Assembly: GCA_900102115.1 (NCBI GenBank)
Contig: FNAW01000003.1
Span: 248,001-312,000, forward strand
Origin: Blastococcus fimeti
GTDB lineage: Bacteria; Actinomycetota; Actinomycetes; Mycobacteriales; Geodermatophilaceae
Direction: 5' to 3'
DNA length: 64,000 nt
The number at the start of each line of letters is the position of its first letter. Position 1 is the first letter of the stretch. Positions 10,369-20,176 of this stretch are shown here, one piece after another. The translations under genes and the position numbers were made by a program. The notes under the pieces were generated by a model. It did no database searches, had not been told where the DNA came from, and saw nothing but the letters and a program-made list of their open reading frames with translations.

Positions 10369-10701
10369 GTGCCTGAACTGCAGCCCGAGGACGCCAAGCT
10401 CGTCACGCTCGCCCGCTCCGCCCGCGCCCGCACCGGCGCGGCCGAGGGGGCCGCGGTGCGCGACACCGACGGCCGCACCTACGTCGCGGCGAGCGTCGGC
10501 CTGCCGTCGCTGAAGCTGAGCGCGCTGCAGGCCGCGGTCGCCGCCGCCGTCTCCAGCGGGGTCGAGGGGCTCGAGGCCGCCGCGATCGTCAGCGAGGGCG
10601 ACGCCGTCGAGACCGACGGCCTGGCCGCCGTCCGCGACCTCACGCCGTCGGCACCCGTGCACCTCGCCGGCCCCGACGGAACCCCGCGCACCACCGCCTG
10701 A
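10369..10701 (+). CDS. Cytidine deaminase-like protein lacking zinc ligands
   Basis: A 110-residue protein with the cytidine-deaminase fold signature LVTLARSARARTGAAEGAAVRD and DGRTYVAASVGLPSLKLSALQAAVAAAV. In a true CDA the helix carries H/C-A-E and a later PCxxC. Here the positions read SALQAAV, and the protein contains no Cys at all and a single His. It therefore cannot bind the catalytic zinc in the usual way. The gene sits between the CNNM gene and era, a place conserved in actinobacteria. It is probably a structural or regulatory relative, not a deaminase. Confidence 0.8.
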   Translation: MPELQPEDAKLVTLARSARARTGAAEGAAVRDTDGRTYVAASVGLPSLKLSALQAAVAAAVSSGVEGLEAAAIVSEGDAVETDGLAAVRDLTPSAPVHLAGPDGTPRTTA

Positions 10702-10746
10702 CCGTCGGCGGCCGCTGGTGTCCCCGGTCGGTGGGAGACTGTCGGC

Positions 10747-11649
10747 GTGAGCAGCCCTGAGCAGACGCCGCACCGCAGCGGCTTCGTCGCCCTGGTGGGC
10801 CGCCCGAACGCCGGCAAGACGACGCTGACCAACGCCCTCGTCGGCGAGAAGGTCGGCATCGTCAGCAACCGTCCGCAGACCACCCGGCACGCGATCCGCG
10901 GGGTGGTGCACCGGCCCGAGGGCCAGATCGTCCTCGTCGACACCCCGGGCCTGCACAAGCCCAAGAGCCTCCTGGGCAAGCGGCTCAACGACGTCGTCCG
11001 CGACACGCTGTCCGACGTCGACGTCGTGGTCTTCTGCGTCCCGGCCGACCAGCCCGTCGGCACCGGCGACAAGTTCATCGCCCGTCAGCTGCGCGAGATC
11101 AGGGCACCGATCGTCGTGGCGGTGACCAAGACCGACGCCACCGGCAAGAACCAGGTGGTCGAGCAGCTGCTCGCCGCCAGCCAGCTGGTCGAGGCCGCCG
11201 AGATCGTGCCGATCAGCGCGGTCAAGGGCGACCAGGTCGACCTGCTGGAGAAGCTGCTCATCGGCATGCTGCCGGAGGGCCCGCCGCTGTATCCGGAGGA
11301 GCAGACCACCGACGAGGACGTCGAGCGCCAGCTCGCCGAACTGGTCCGCGAGGCGGCGCTGGAGAAGGTCTTCCAGGAGGTGCCGCACTCGCTCGCGGTC
11401 ACCATCGAGGAGATCAACCGCCGGCCCGACCGCGACCTGGTCGAGATCCACGCCCTGCTGCACGTCGAGCGCAACAGCCAGAAGCCGATGCTGCTGGGCA
11501 AGGGCGGTTCGATCATCAAGGCGATCGGCAGCGAGGCCCGCGTGGGCATGGAGACGCTGCTGGGCGCCCGGGTCCACCTCGACCTGCACGTCACGGTGCT
11601 CGGCGAGTGGCAGGACGACCCGAAGAAGCTGAACAGGCTGGGCTATTGA
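10747..11649 (+). CDS. era: GTPase Era, 16S rRNA-binding ribosome assembly factor
   Basis: A 300-residue protein. The G-domain shows G1 GRPNAGKTTLTNAL (about residues 18-31), G3 DTPGLHKP and G4 TKTD; the C-terminal KH domain contains MLLGKGGSIIKAIGSEAR. Era binds the 3' end of 16S rRNA during 30S assembly, fitting its place beside ybeY. The GTG start lies six bases after a GAGACT hexamer and may be leaderless. The stop overlaps the recO start (TTGA). Confidence 0.96.
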   Translation: MSSPEQTPHRSGFVALVGRPNAGKTTLTNALVGEKVGIVSNRPQTTRHAIRGVVHRPEGQIVLVDTPGLHKPKSLLGKRLNDVVRDTLSDVDVVVFCVPADQPVGTGDKFIARQLREIRAPIVVAVTKTDATGKNQVVEQLLAASQLVEAAEIVPISAVKGDQVDLLEKLLIGMLPEGPPLYPEEQTTDEDVERQLAELVREAALEKVFQEVPHSLAVTIEEINRRPDRDLVEIHALLHVERNSQKPMLLGKGGSIIKAIGSEARVGMETLLGARVHLDLHVTVLGEWQDDPKKLNRLGY

Positions 11650-12452
11650 GTACGACCCCGAAGGCCCTCTACCGCGACGAGGGCATCGTGCTGCGCACCC
11701 AGAAGCTGGGTGAGGCCGACCGGATCGTCACCGTCCTCACCCGCCGGACGGGCAAGGTGCGCGCCGTCGCCAAGGGCGTGCGCCGTACCAAGAGCAAGTT
11801 CGGCGCCCGGCTCGAGCCCTTCACCCACGTCGACCTGCAGCTCTACACCGGCCGCAACCTCGACATCGTCAGCCAGGTCGAGTCGATCCGGTCCTACGGC
11901 CAGGAGGTCGTCGCCGACTACCCGGCCTACACCGCCGGCACCGCGGTGCTGGAGACGGCCGACCGGCTCACCGCCGAGGAGAAGGAGCCGTCGCTGCGGA
12001 TGTTCCTGCTCGTCGTCGGCGCGCTCCGCGCCCTGGGGGAGCGGACCCACCAGCCCGGCCTCGTGCTCGACGCCTTCCTGCTGCGGGCCATGTCGGTGGC
12101 CGGGTGGGAGCCCGCGCTGGGCGAGTGCGCCCGCTGCGGCGAGGCCGGCCCGCACCGGCACTTCTCCGTCCCGGCCGGCGGCACCGTGTGCCCCTCGTGC
12201 CGGCCCACGGGCTCGGCGATGCCGAGCCCGGTCACCCTCGAGCTCATGGAGGCCCTGCTGACCGGCGACTGGGCGCGGGCCGATGCCAGCCAGGGCATCA
12301 ACCGCCGCGAGAGCAGCGGCCTGGTGGCCGCGATGCTGCAGTGGCACCTCGAGCGCGGGCTGCGTTCGCTGCCGCTGGTGGACCGCACCGAGCACGGGCG
12401 CCCGATGGTCCGGGCCGCCGCGGCCCCGCTGATCGTCGGGCCCGGCGCGTGA
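11646..12452 (+). CDS. recO: DNA repair protein RecO
   Basis: A 268-residue protein: an N-terminal OB-fold beginning [22 protein letters not shown], a helical middle, and a zinc knuckle CARCG...CPSCR (about residues 160-185). RecO loads RecA onto SSB-coated DNA with RecR. I choose TTG 11646, which overlaps the era stop. An earlier in-frame start at 11607 would add 13 residues not typical of the family. The stop overlaps uppS (GTGA). Confidence 0.93.
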   Translation: MSTTPKALYRDEGIVLRTQKLGEADRIVTVLTRRTGKVRAVAKGVRRTKSKFGARLEPFTHVDLQLYTGRNLDIVSQVESIRSYGQEVVADYPAYTAGTAVLETADRLTAEEKEPSLRMFLLVVGALRALGERTHQPGLVLDAFLLRAMSVAGWEPALGECARCGEAGPHRHFSVPAGGTVCPSCRPTGSAMPSPVTLELMEALLTGDWARADASQGINRRESSGLVAAMLQWHLERGLRSLPLVDRTEHGRPMVRAAAAPLIVGPGA

Positions 12453-13213
12453 AGCGCGAGGTGAAGGCGCCCAACCCGCACCCCTCCGGCGCGCGTCCTC
12501 CGGAGCTGCCGAAGGACAAGGTCCCCGGGCACGTCGCCATCGTCATGGACGGCAACGGCCGCTGGGCCAAGGAGCGCGGGCTGCCCCGCACCGCCGGGCA
12601 CGAGGCGGGGGAGTCCTCGCTGTTCGACTGCGTCGAGGGCGCCATCGAGCTGGGCATCACGGGGATCAGCGCCTACGCCTTCTCCACCGAGAACTGGCGG
12701 CGCAGCCCCGACGAGGTCCGCTTCCTCATGGGCTTCAACCGCGACGTGATCCGCCGGCGCCGGGACGAGATGCACGAGCTCGGCGTGCGGGTGCGCTGGG
12801 CGGGCCGTCGTCCCCGGCTGTGGCGCTCGGTGATCAAGGAGCTGGAGATCGCCGAGGAGCTCACGAAGGACAACGACGTCCTGACGCTGACCATGTGCGT
12901 GAACTACGGCGGCCGCGCCGAGATCGCCGACGCCGCGGCGGCCATCGGCCGGGAGGTGGCGGCCGGCCGGCTGAACCCGGACAAGATCGACGAGAAGACG
13001 ATCGCCCGGTTCCTCGACGAGCCGGACATGCCCGACGTCGACCTGTTCGTGCGCAGCTCGGGGGAGAACCGCAGCAGCAACTTCCTGCTGTGGCAGTCGG
13101 CCTACGCCGAGTTCGTCTTCCTCGACACGCTCTGGCCCGACTTCGACCGCCGCCACCTCTGGGCCGCGTGCGAGGAGTACGCATCCCGCCAGCGCCGCTT
13201 CGGGTCGGCGTAG
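12449..13213 (+). CDS. uppS: Isoprenyl transferase (polyprenyl diphosphate synthase, UppS family)
   Basis: A 254-residue cis-prenyltransferase. Signatures are [24 protein letters not shown] (catalytic Asp and Arg), the [11 protein letters not shown] segment, and the C-terminal [23 protein letters not shown]...LWPDF. It makes the long-chain polyprenyl diphosphate that carries cell-wall precursors. In the canonical motif the RxSGExRxSNFLLWQ arginines bind the diphosphate and are present. GTG 12449 overlaps the recO stop. Convergent with the CoA-transferase gene; only six bases separate the stops. Confidence 0.95.
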   Translation: MKREVKAPNPHPSGARPPELPKDKVPGHVAIVMDGNGRWAKERGLPRTAGHEAGESSLFDCVEGAIELGITGISAYAFSTENWRRSPDEVRFLMGFNRDVIRRRRDEMHELGVRVRWAGRRPRLWRSVIKELEIAEELTKDNDVLTLTMCVNYGGRAEIADAAAAIGREVAAGRLNPDKIDEKTIARFLDEPDMPDVDLFVRSSGENRSSNFLLWQSAYAEFVFLDTLWPDFDRRHLWAACEEYASRQRRFGSA

Positions 13214-13219
13214 GACCGG

Positions 13220-14434
13220 TCAGTCCGTCTTCGGCCGCCCGACGACGCCCTCGGCGCACAGCCGCTCGACGTCCTCGGTGCTGTAGCCGAACTCGGTCAG
13301 CAGCTCGACGCTGTGCTCGCCCAGGTCCGGCACGGCGCCCATGGCCAGCTCGACGTCGGTGAAGGTCATCGGCGGCAGGATCGCGCGGACCGGCCCGGCC
13401 GGGGTCTCCACCTCGCGCCACCGGTCGCGGGCGCTGAGCTGCGGGTGGTCGATGAGCCCCTGCAGGTCGTTGATCTGCGCTGCGGGCACGCCGGCCTCGG
13501 CGAGGCGGGCGTCGAGCTCCGCCGTCGACCACTTCTGCGACTCGGTGGCGACCACGGCGTCGCACTCCTCGCGGTGCTCCACCCGCAGCACGTTGGTGCG
13601 CAGCCGCGGGTGGTCGACGAGGTCGGGGCGGTCGAACACCGCGGTGACGAGCTGCTGCCAGCCGCGGTCGTTCTGGACGCCGATGAGGATCTGGCCGTCC
13701 GTGGTGGGGTAGGCGTCGTAGGGCGCAATGGCGGCGTGGCTCAGGCCCATGCGCGGGACCTGCCGGCCGGCGTACATCTGCATGTACATCTGGTGGCCGA
13801 GCCACTCGGCGGTGGCGTCGAACATGGACACCTCCACCGTCGCGCCCTCACCGGTGCGCTCGCGCCGGAACAGCGCGGCCAGCACCGACTGGGTCGCGTA
13901 GAGGCCCGCGGCGATGTCGGAGGCGGGCACGCCCGTCTTGGTCGCCGTCTCCGGCGTGCCGGTGACGGAGACGAGGCCGGTCTCGGCCTGGATCAGCATG
14001 TCGTAGGCCTTGCGGTCCCGCCGGGGTCCGTCGGTTCCGTAGCCGGACATGTTGACGACGACGAGCCGGGGGTCGGCCGCCCGCAGCGTCTCGGCGTCGA
14101 ACCCGAGCCGGGCCGCGGCACCGGGGGCGAAGTTCTGCAGGAAGACATCGGCCCCCGCGACGAGGGTCCGGGCCACCGCGCGGCCGTCCTCGGACTTGAG
14201 GTCCAGCGCCACCGACTCCTTGCCCCGGTTGAGCCAGACGAAGTGCGAGGCCAGGCCGTGGACGGCGGAGTCGTAGTGGCGGGCGAAATCGCCCTCGCCC
14301 ACCCGCTCGATCTTGATGACGCGGGCGCCGAGGTCGGCGAGGTGGCGGGTGGCGATCGGGGCGGCCACCGCCTGCTCCAGGGCCACCACGGTGATCCCCG
14401 CGAGGGGCAGGAGCGGGGGTGTGGCGGCAGTCAT
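13220..14434 (-). CDS. CaiB/BaiF class III CoA-transferase
   Basis: A 404-residue protein. The N-terminal LAGITVVALEQAVAAPIATRHLADLGARVIKIE and RGKESVALDLKSEDGR are typical of the family. The catalytic Asp is probably the one in GVPASDIAAGLYA. Such enzymes move CoA between carboxylic acids. The start at ATG 14434 lies 25 bases from the divergent acyl-CoA dehydrogenase start, with a TATGTT hexamer eight bases ahead, so the mRNA is probably leaderless. Its partner is likely the neighbouring acyl-CoA dehydrogenase and SDR, together degrading an activated acid of unknown identity. Confidence 0.9.
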   Translation of the reverse strand: MTAATPPLLPLAGITVVALEQAVAAPIATRHLADLGARVIKIERVGEGDFARHYDSAVHGLASHFVWLNRGKESVALDLKSEDGRAVARTLVAGADVFLQNFAPGAAARLGFDAETLRAADPRLVVVNMSGYGTDGPRRDRKAYDMLIQAETGLVSVTGTPETATKTGVPASDIAAGLYATQSVLAALFRRERTGEGATVEVSMFDATAEWLGHQMYMQMYAGRQVPRMGLSHAAIAPYDAYPTTDGQILIGVQNDRGWQQLVTAVFDRPDLVDHPRLRTNVLRVEHREECDAVVATESQKWSTAELDARLAEAGVPAAQINDLQGLIDHPQLSARDRWREVETPAGPVRAILPPMTFTDVELAMGAVPDLGEHSVELLTEFGYSTEDVERLCAEGVVGRPKTD

Positions 14435-14459
14435 AGCCGCACAACATAGTGTCCGAGCC
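14435..14459. promoter_or_regulatory. Overlapping divergent leaderless promoters
   Basis: Two start codons face away from each other across 25 bases. The central segment AACATAGTGT holds a plus-strand hexamer TAGTGT (14447-14452), seven bases from ATG 14460, and a minus-strand hexamer TATGTT (14448-14443), eight bases from ATG 14434. The two -10 candidates share bases 14447-14448. Neither side has room for a Shine-Dalgarno site, so both mRNAs are probably leaderless. Confidence 0.6.
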
Positions 14460-15623
14460 ATGAGCGCCCTCACGCCCGACGAGCAGGACATGGTCGAGCT
14501 GGTGGCGCGGTTCGTCGACGAACGCGTCAAGCCCCGCGTGCGCGAGTTCGAGTCGGTCGACGAGTACCCCGCCGACTTCATCGAGGAGATGAAGAAGCTC
14601 GGCTTCTTCGGTCTCCTGGTGCCCGCCGAGCACGGTGGGGCCGACGTCAGCGCCGCCTGCTTCGCCCGCGTGACCGAGGAGCTGGCCCGCGGCTGGATGA
14701 GCCTGGCCGGGGCGATCGGCGGCCACTCGGTCATCACCTACCTGATCCGCACGTTCGGCACCGACGACCAGCAGCAGCGCTACCTGCCGGCCATGGCGGA
14801 GGGCCGGGTGCGGGCGACCATGGCGCTCACCGAGCCCTCCGGCGGCAGCGACCTGCAGGGCATGAGCACCTACGCCGCGGCCGACGGCGACGACCTGGTG
14901 ATCACCGGGTCCAAGACCTGGATCTCCAACGCCCAGCACTCCCAGCTCATCGGCCTTCTGTGCAAGACCGACCGGACCGCCCAGCCCGCGCACGCGGGCA
15001 TGAGCGTGGTCCTCGTCGAGCCCGGCGACGGTCTGGCGATCTCGGGCAAGATCCCCAAGCTCGGCTACCGCGGCGTCGAGGCCTGCGAGCTCTCCTTCGA
15101 CCAGATGCGGGTGCCGGCCTCCGCCGTCCTCGGGGGCGTGCCCGGGCAGGGCTGGCGGCACATGATGCGCGGGCTCGAGGTCGGCCGGATCCAGGTGGCC
15201 GCCCGCGCGGTCGGCGTGGCCCAGGCGGCACTGGAGGCGGCGCTCCGCTACGCCCAGGACCGCGAGACCTTCGGCAAGCCCATCTGGCAGCACCAGTCGG
15301 TGGGCAACCTGCTCGCCGACATGGCGACGAAGACGCGCGCGGCGCGGCTGATGACCCTCGACGCCGCCGCCGTCCTCGACAGCGGGAAGCGCGCCGACCT
15401 CGAGGCCGGCATGGCCAAGCTCTTCGCCTCCGAGACCGCCATGCAGGTGGCGCTGGACGCCATGCGGGTGCACGGCGGCTACGGGTTCTCCCGCGAGTAC
15501 GACGTCGAGCGGTACTTCCGCGACGCCCCGCTGATGATCCTCGGCGAGGGCACCAACGAGGTCCAGCGCAACGTCATCGCCGCCCAGCTCGTGGCCCGGG
15601 ACCGCAACCGCGAACGGATCTGA
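14460..15623 (+). CDS. Acyl-CoA dehydrogenase
   Basis: A 387-residue flavoprotein. It has the substrate/FAD loop ALTEPSGGSDLQGM, WISNAQHS, and a C-terminal ILGEGTNEVQRNVIA with the catalytic glutamate in the EGTNE position. It also carries YGFSREYDVERYFRDA near the end. It would introduce a 2,3-double bond into an acyl-CoA. Divergent from the CoA-transferase and followed after 35 bases by an SDR, suggesting a small pathway of activation, oxidation and dehydrogenation. Confidence 0.93.
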   Translation: MSALTPDEQDMVELVARFVDERVKPRVREFESVDEYPADFIEEMKKLGFFGLLVPAEHGGADVSAACFARVTEELARGWMSLAGAIGGHSVITYLIRTFGTDDQQQRYLPAMAEGRVRATMALTEPSGGSDLQGMSTYAAADGDDLVITGSKTWISNAQHSQLIGLLCKTDRTAQPAHAGMSVVLVEPGDGLAISGKIPKLGYRGVEACELSFDQMRVPASAVLGGVPGQGWRHMMRGLEVGRIQVAARAVGVAQAALEAALRYAQDRETFGKPIWQHQSVGNLLADMATKTRAARLMTLDAAAVLDSGKRADLEAGMAKLFASETAMQVALDAMRVHGGYGFSREYDVERYFRDAPLMILGEGTNEVQRNVIAAQLVARDRNRERI

Positions 15624-15658
15624 CCCCGCTCGTCCCTCTCGAAAGGAAGTCGCGACCC

Positions 15659-16423
15659 ATGCAGCTCTCCGGACTCGTCACCGCCGTCACCGGCGGCGCC
15701 TCGGGCCTCGGCCTGGCCACCGCCCAGCGGCTCGTGGCCGCCGGCGGCCGGGTCACGATCATCGACCTGCCCACCTCGGCCGGGGAGCAGGTGGCGGCCG
15801 ACCTCGGGGACGCCGCCCGGTTCGCGCCCGCCGACGTCACCGACGCCGAGCAGTTCGCCGCCGCCCTGGACGCGGCCGGCGAGGACGGCCCGCTGCGCGG
15901 GCTCGTGCACTGCGCGGGCGCCGGCCGCCGGCTGCGCGTCCTGGACAAGGACGGCGAGCCCGGCTCCCTCGAGGACTTCGAGTGGGTGATGAAGCTCAAC
16001 GTCACCGGCTCGTTCAACGCCCTGCGGCTGGGGGCGGCGCGCATGGCGCGCACCGAGCCGGTGGACGGCGAGCGCGGCGCGATCGTGCTGACCGCCTCGG
16101 TCGCGGCCTACGAGGGCCAGATCGGTCAGCTGCCCTACACCGCCTCCAAGGCCGCCATCGTGGGGATGACGCTCAACGCCGCCCGCGACCTGGCCAGCAA
16201 GGCGATCCGCGTGTGCACGATCGCGCCGGGGATCATGGACACCCCGCTGCTGGCCCGCCTGCGCGAGGACGTCCGTGCCTCCCTCGAGGCATCGGTGCCG
16301 AACCCGCCCCGGCTCGGGCACACCTCGGAGTTCGGGCTGCTGGCCGCCCAGATCCTGGAGAACGGCTACCTCAACGGCGAGACGATCCGCCTCGACGGCG
16401 CCATCCGGATGGCTCCGCGCTGA
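15659..16423 (+). CDS. SDR oxidoreductase, 3-hydroxyacyl-CoA dehydrogenase type II-like
   Basis: A 254-residue short-chain dehydrogenase. It shows the nucleotide motif TGGASGLGLA, VHCAGAG (NAG-motif equivalent), catalytic Ser in TASVAAYEGQ and the YTASK pair. The overall pattern, including APGIMDTPLL and a long loop after the NAG region, resembles 17beta-HSD10-type 3-hydroxyacyl-CoA dehydrogenases. AAAGGAAG at about 15640 is a good ribosome binding site. It probably acts after the acyl-CoA dehydrogenase just upstream. Confidence 0.88.
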   Translation: MQLSGLVTAVTGGASGLGLATAQRLVAAGGRVTIIDLPTSAGEQVAADLGDAARFAPADVTDAEQFAAALDAAGEDGPLRGLVHCAGAGRRLRVLDKDGEPGSLEDFEWVMKLNVTGSFNALRLGAARMARTEPVDGERGAIVLTASVAAYEGQIGQLPYTASKAAIVGMTLNAARDLASKAIRVCTIAPGIMDTPLLARLREDVRASLEASVPNPPRLGHTSEFGLLAAQILENGYLNGETIRLDGAIRMAPR

Positions 16424-16454
16424 CCGGCGCCGGGCCGGCCGAGGGGAGACGGCA

Positions 16455-16727
16455 GTGTTCGCGGTGACCCGACTCCGGGCGACGGGACAGGACGCGGACG
16501 GGCTCGTGGCCGCGGTCGGTCCGCTGCTCGAGGCGCTCGGGGCGATGCCCGGGTTCCTGGGCGGGGAGTTCGGCCGGGCGGCCGACGACCCGGACCTGTT
16601 CGCGCTGGTGACGCGCTGGGAGGGCGTCGGCGCGTACCGACGGGGCCTCTCGGCCGCCGCCGTGAAGATCGCCGGCGCGCCGGTGTGGGTGCACGCCGTC
16701 GACGAGCCGGGCGCCTACCTCCCGTGA
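16455..16727 (+). CDS. ABM-like (antibiotic biosynthesis monooxygenase fold) small protein
   Basis: A 90-residue protein from GTG 16455 after a GAGGGGAG ribosome binding site. The pattern, AVTRLRATGQDADGLVAAV, then MPGFLGGEFGRAADDPDLFALVTRWEG and an SAAAVKIAGAPVW end, matches the dimeric alpha-beta barrel of ABM/YgiN-type proteins. These are often cofactor-free monooxygenases or heme-related enzymes. The substrate is unknown. The stop overlaps the rhodanese start. Confidence 0.6.
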   Translation: MFAVTRLRATGQDADGLVAAVGPLLEALGAMPGFLGGEFGRAADDPDLFALVTRWEGVGAYRRGLSAAAVKIAGAPVWVHAVDEPGAYLP

Positions 16728-17137
16728 CGACCGGTGGGGGCGGAGGGATCGACGCGGTGCTGGCCGCGAGCCGTGCGGGGGTCCGCCGGTACGGCCCGGC
16801 CGAGGTCGTCGAGGCGCAGGCGCGCGGCGCGCTGGTCGTGGACACCCGCACCGAGGCCCAGCGACGCCGGCAGGGCGAGCTGCCCGGGGCACTGGTCATC
16901 GACCGGACGGTCCTGGAGTGGCGGCTGGACCCCACGAGCGACGCCCGGATTCCGGAGGCGACCGGCACCGACGTGGAGGTCGTCGTCGTCTGCCGGCAGG
17001 GGTACAGCTCGAGCCTGGCGGCCGCGTCGCTGCGGTCGGTGGGGTTGCACCGCGCGACGGATCTCGCCGGCGGCGTCGAGGCGTGGATGGCCGCAGGCCT
17101 GCCGATGTCGGACGGGCCGGCCGACGTGCGGGAATGA
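16724..17137 (+). CDS. Rhodanese-like domain protein
   Basis: A 137-residue single-domain rhodanese. ALVVDTRTEAQRRRQGELPGALVIDR is the CH2A-like start, and the active loop is VVVCRQGYSSSLAA with the catalytic Cys. The end is LAGGVEAWMAAGLPM, typical of the family. It would transfer sulfane sulfur. GTG 16724 overlaps the upstream stop (GTGA), so it is coupled to the ABM-like gene. Confidence 0.9.
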   Translation: MTTGGGGGIDAVLAASRAGVRRYGPAEVVEAQARGALVVDTRTEAQRRRQGELPGALVIDRTVLEWRLDPTSDARIPEATGTDVEVVVVCRQGYSSSLAAASLRSVGLHRATDLAGGVEAWMAAGLPMSDGPADVRE

Positions 17138-17183
17138 CGCGGCGGTCCCACGCCGGGCCGCCCGCAGCGCCTACGGTCGCCCG

Positions 17184-17555
17184 GTGGTCAGCCGCACCCG
17201 CACCGCCCGGTACGCCCGACGGCGGAAGCGCCGCATGGACGCCGTCGAGCACGACCTGAGCCCCGAGCAGTGGACGGCGCTGCAGGAGTCCTGGGGCGGA
17301 TGCGCCTACTGCGGCGCCACCGGCACCCCGCTGCAGCGCGACTGCGTGCTGCCGATCTCGCGGGGTGGCCGCTACACGCTGGACAACATCGCGCCGGCCT
17401 GCGGCTCGTGCAACGCCAGCAAGTGCAACGACGAGGTCACCGGCTGGCTGCGGCGCAAGAAGCTCGACGAGCGCGCCTTCCTGGTCCGGCACGCCGAGAT
17501 CCGCATCGACCTCGCCGCACGGTTCGCCGTCGCCGCCGCACCCGCCGAGGCGTAG
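17184..17555 (+). CDS. HNH endonuclease-like protein with Cys replacing the first His
   Basis: A 123-residue basic protein. The zinc knuckle C40-x2-C43 and C73-x2-C76 and the SRGGRYTLDNIAPACGSCN segment identify an HNH fold. The usual DH of the first strand reads D53-C54, so the general-base histidine is missing. The Arg/Lys-rich N-terminus suggests nucleic-acid binding. The start is GTG 17184, six bases after TACGGT (17172-17177), consistent with a leaderless mRNA. ATG 17235 is an alternative. It may have lost or altered its nuclease activity. Confidence 0.8.
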   Translation: MVSRTRTARYARRRKRRMDAVEHDLSPEQWTALQESWGGCAYCGATGTPLQRDCVLPISRGGRYTLDNIAPACGSCNASKCNDEVTGWLRRKKLDERAFLVRHAEIRIDLAARFAVAAAPAEA

Positions 17556-17583
17556 CGCGCGGTCGGCTGGGCACTGTGGCCCG

Positions 17584-17961
17584 GTGGACCCGATGCCGCC
17601 CGACGACCGCACCCGCGACATCACCCTGCCGCCGCTGCCCGGTCGACCCCCGCCCGTGCTGCCGCCGGAGTGGGCGGGGCTGGAGCCCGAAGCGCCCGCA
17701 GAACCCGACCCGGACCCGGCCGTCGACGAGGCGCGGCGCGTGGCCACGGGGCGGACCGACGAGCTGGTGACGCCCCCGGGCGCCCGAGCGCGCGAGCGGA
17801 CGCTCGCCTTCAGCTCGCCCGAGATGCGCCACCGCCCCATCGACCCGGTGCAGGTGGGCTCGAACCCGCGCCGTTGGCCCTGGGTCGTGCTCACCCTGGT
17901 GCCACTGCTGGTCATCCTCGGCTTCGGAGTGGCCTGGCTGGTGCTGTTCAGCCGCATGTGA
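17584..17961 (+). CDS. Hypothetical tail-anchored membrane protein
   Basis: A 125-residue protein. The first about 95 residues are Pro- and acid-rich and probably disordered; a single hydrophobic helix [23 protein letters not shown] lies at the C-terminus. No motif is recognised. The frame keeps the local codon bias. Start GTG 17584, or ATG three codons later. It precedes glyS by 64 bases. Confidence 0.6.
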   Translation: MDPMPPDDRTRDITLPPLPGRPPPVLPPEWAGLEPEAPAEPDPDPAVDEARRVATGRTDELVTPPGARARERTLAFSSPEMRHRPIDPVQVGSNPRRWPWVVLTLVPLLVILGFGVAWLVLFSRM

Positions 17962-18025
17962 CCGGCTGGGGGCGTCCGCGGAGGGGCAACTACCGTGGAC
18001 AGGTCAACCGCCGACCGCCAGCCGG

Positions 18026-19444
<1,419 letters not shown>

Positions 19445-19450
19445 GCCCCC

Positions 19451-19488
19451 GGCCCGACGCCCGTCCCCGCGCGGGCGGGCGTCAGGCC
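19451..19488. terminator. Hairpin after glyS
   Basis: GGCC-c-GACGCCCG (19451-19463) pairs with CGGGCGTC-a-GGCC (19476-19488) around a 12-base loop. It follows the glyS stop by six bases and overlaps the stop codon of the convergent methyltransferase gene, so it may serve both directions. Confidence 0.55.
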
Positions 19489-20114
19489 GGCTTCTCCCAG
19501 ACCAGCAGGTAGCGGAAGAACAGCAGCCGCCGCACCCGGACGCCGGGGAGCACCGCCGCGGCCGCCGCGCGGGTCTGCCGGGTGGTCAGCGTGCCGTCCG
19601 CCACGGGCATGACGTCGTGGCTGTCCTCGTGCCGGAACAGGCCGGCCCCGGTGATCGGCCGGGCGGCGGCGAACGCCAGACCCAGCGCGTGGTGAGCAGC
19701 GGCGGCGGCCACGTCCACCGGCAGCTCGCGGCGCAGGTCGGCGCGGGGGAGGGCCACCGCGGCCAGCACCCCACCGGGCCGCAGCCACCCCGCCATCCGC
19801 GGCAGTGCCTCGGCCAGCGGCAGGTGGTGCAGCACGGCCGAGCTGACGACGGCGTCGTAGCTGCCCGGCGCGACGTCCAGCGCCAGCGCGTCGCCGAGAT
19901 CGAAGGAGCAGTTCGGGGGAGACAGGCGGCGCGCCTCGGCGACCATCTCGGGCGACCGGTCGACGCCGTCCACCTGCGGCACCGTGGCCGCCAGGCGGCG
20001 GGCCAGCGCGCCGGCGCCGCAGCCGACGTCCAGCACGCGGTCGGCATCTGCAGGCACCGCCCGCAGCAGCAGCCGGTGGTACCAGCTGTTGTGGTCCCAG
20101 TCCGTGATCGCCAT
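19482..20114 (-). CDS. Class I SAM-dependent methyltransferase
   Basis: A 210-residue protein. It begins WDHNSWYHRLLLR, then motif I VLDVGCGAGALARRLA, the acidic post-I VDGVDRSPEMVA and motif IV region AVVSSAVLHHLPL. The pattern is that of ubiE-like small-molecule methyltransferases. The substrate is unknown. It shares a 62-base divergent region with dusB. Confidence 0.88.
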   Translation of the reverse strand: MAITDWDHNSWYHRLLLRAVPADADRVLDVGCGAGALARRLAATVPQVDGVDRSPEMVAEARRLSPPNCSFDLGDALALDVAPGSYDAVVSSAVLHHLPLAEALPRMAGWLRPGGVLAAVALPRADLRRELPVDVAAAAAHHALGLAFAAARPITGAGLFRHEDSHDVMPVADGTLTTRQTRAAAAAVLPGVRVRRLLFFRYLLVWEKPA

Positions 20115-20176
20115 GGGCGGAGGCTGCCAGACGTGCAGTTCCGGGGTGATCCGGCTCGCCGCCTACTCTGGGGAGC

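Noticed and set aside
10369..10701. Active cytidine deaminase
   Set aside because: Zinc ligands and the catalytic Glu motif are absent.
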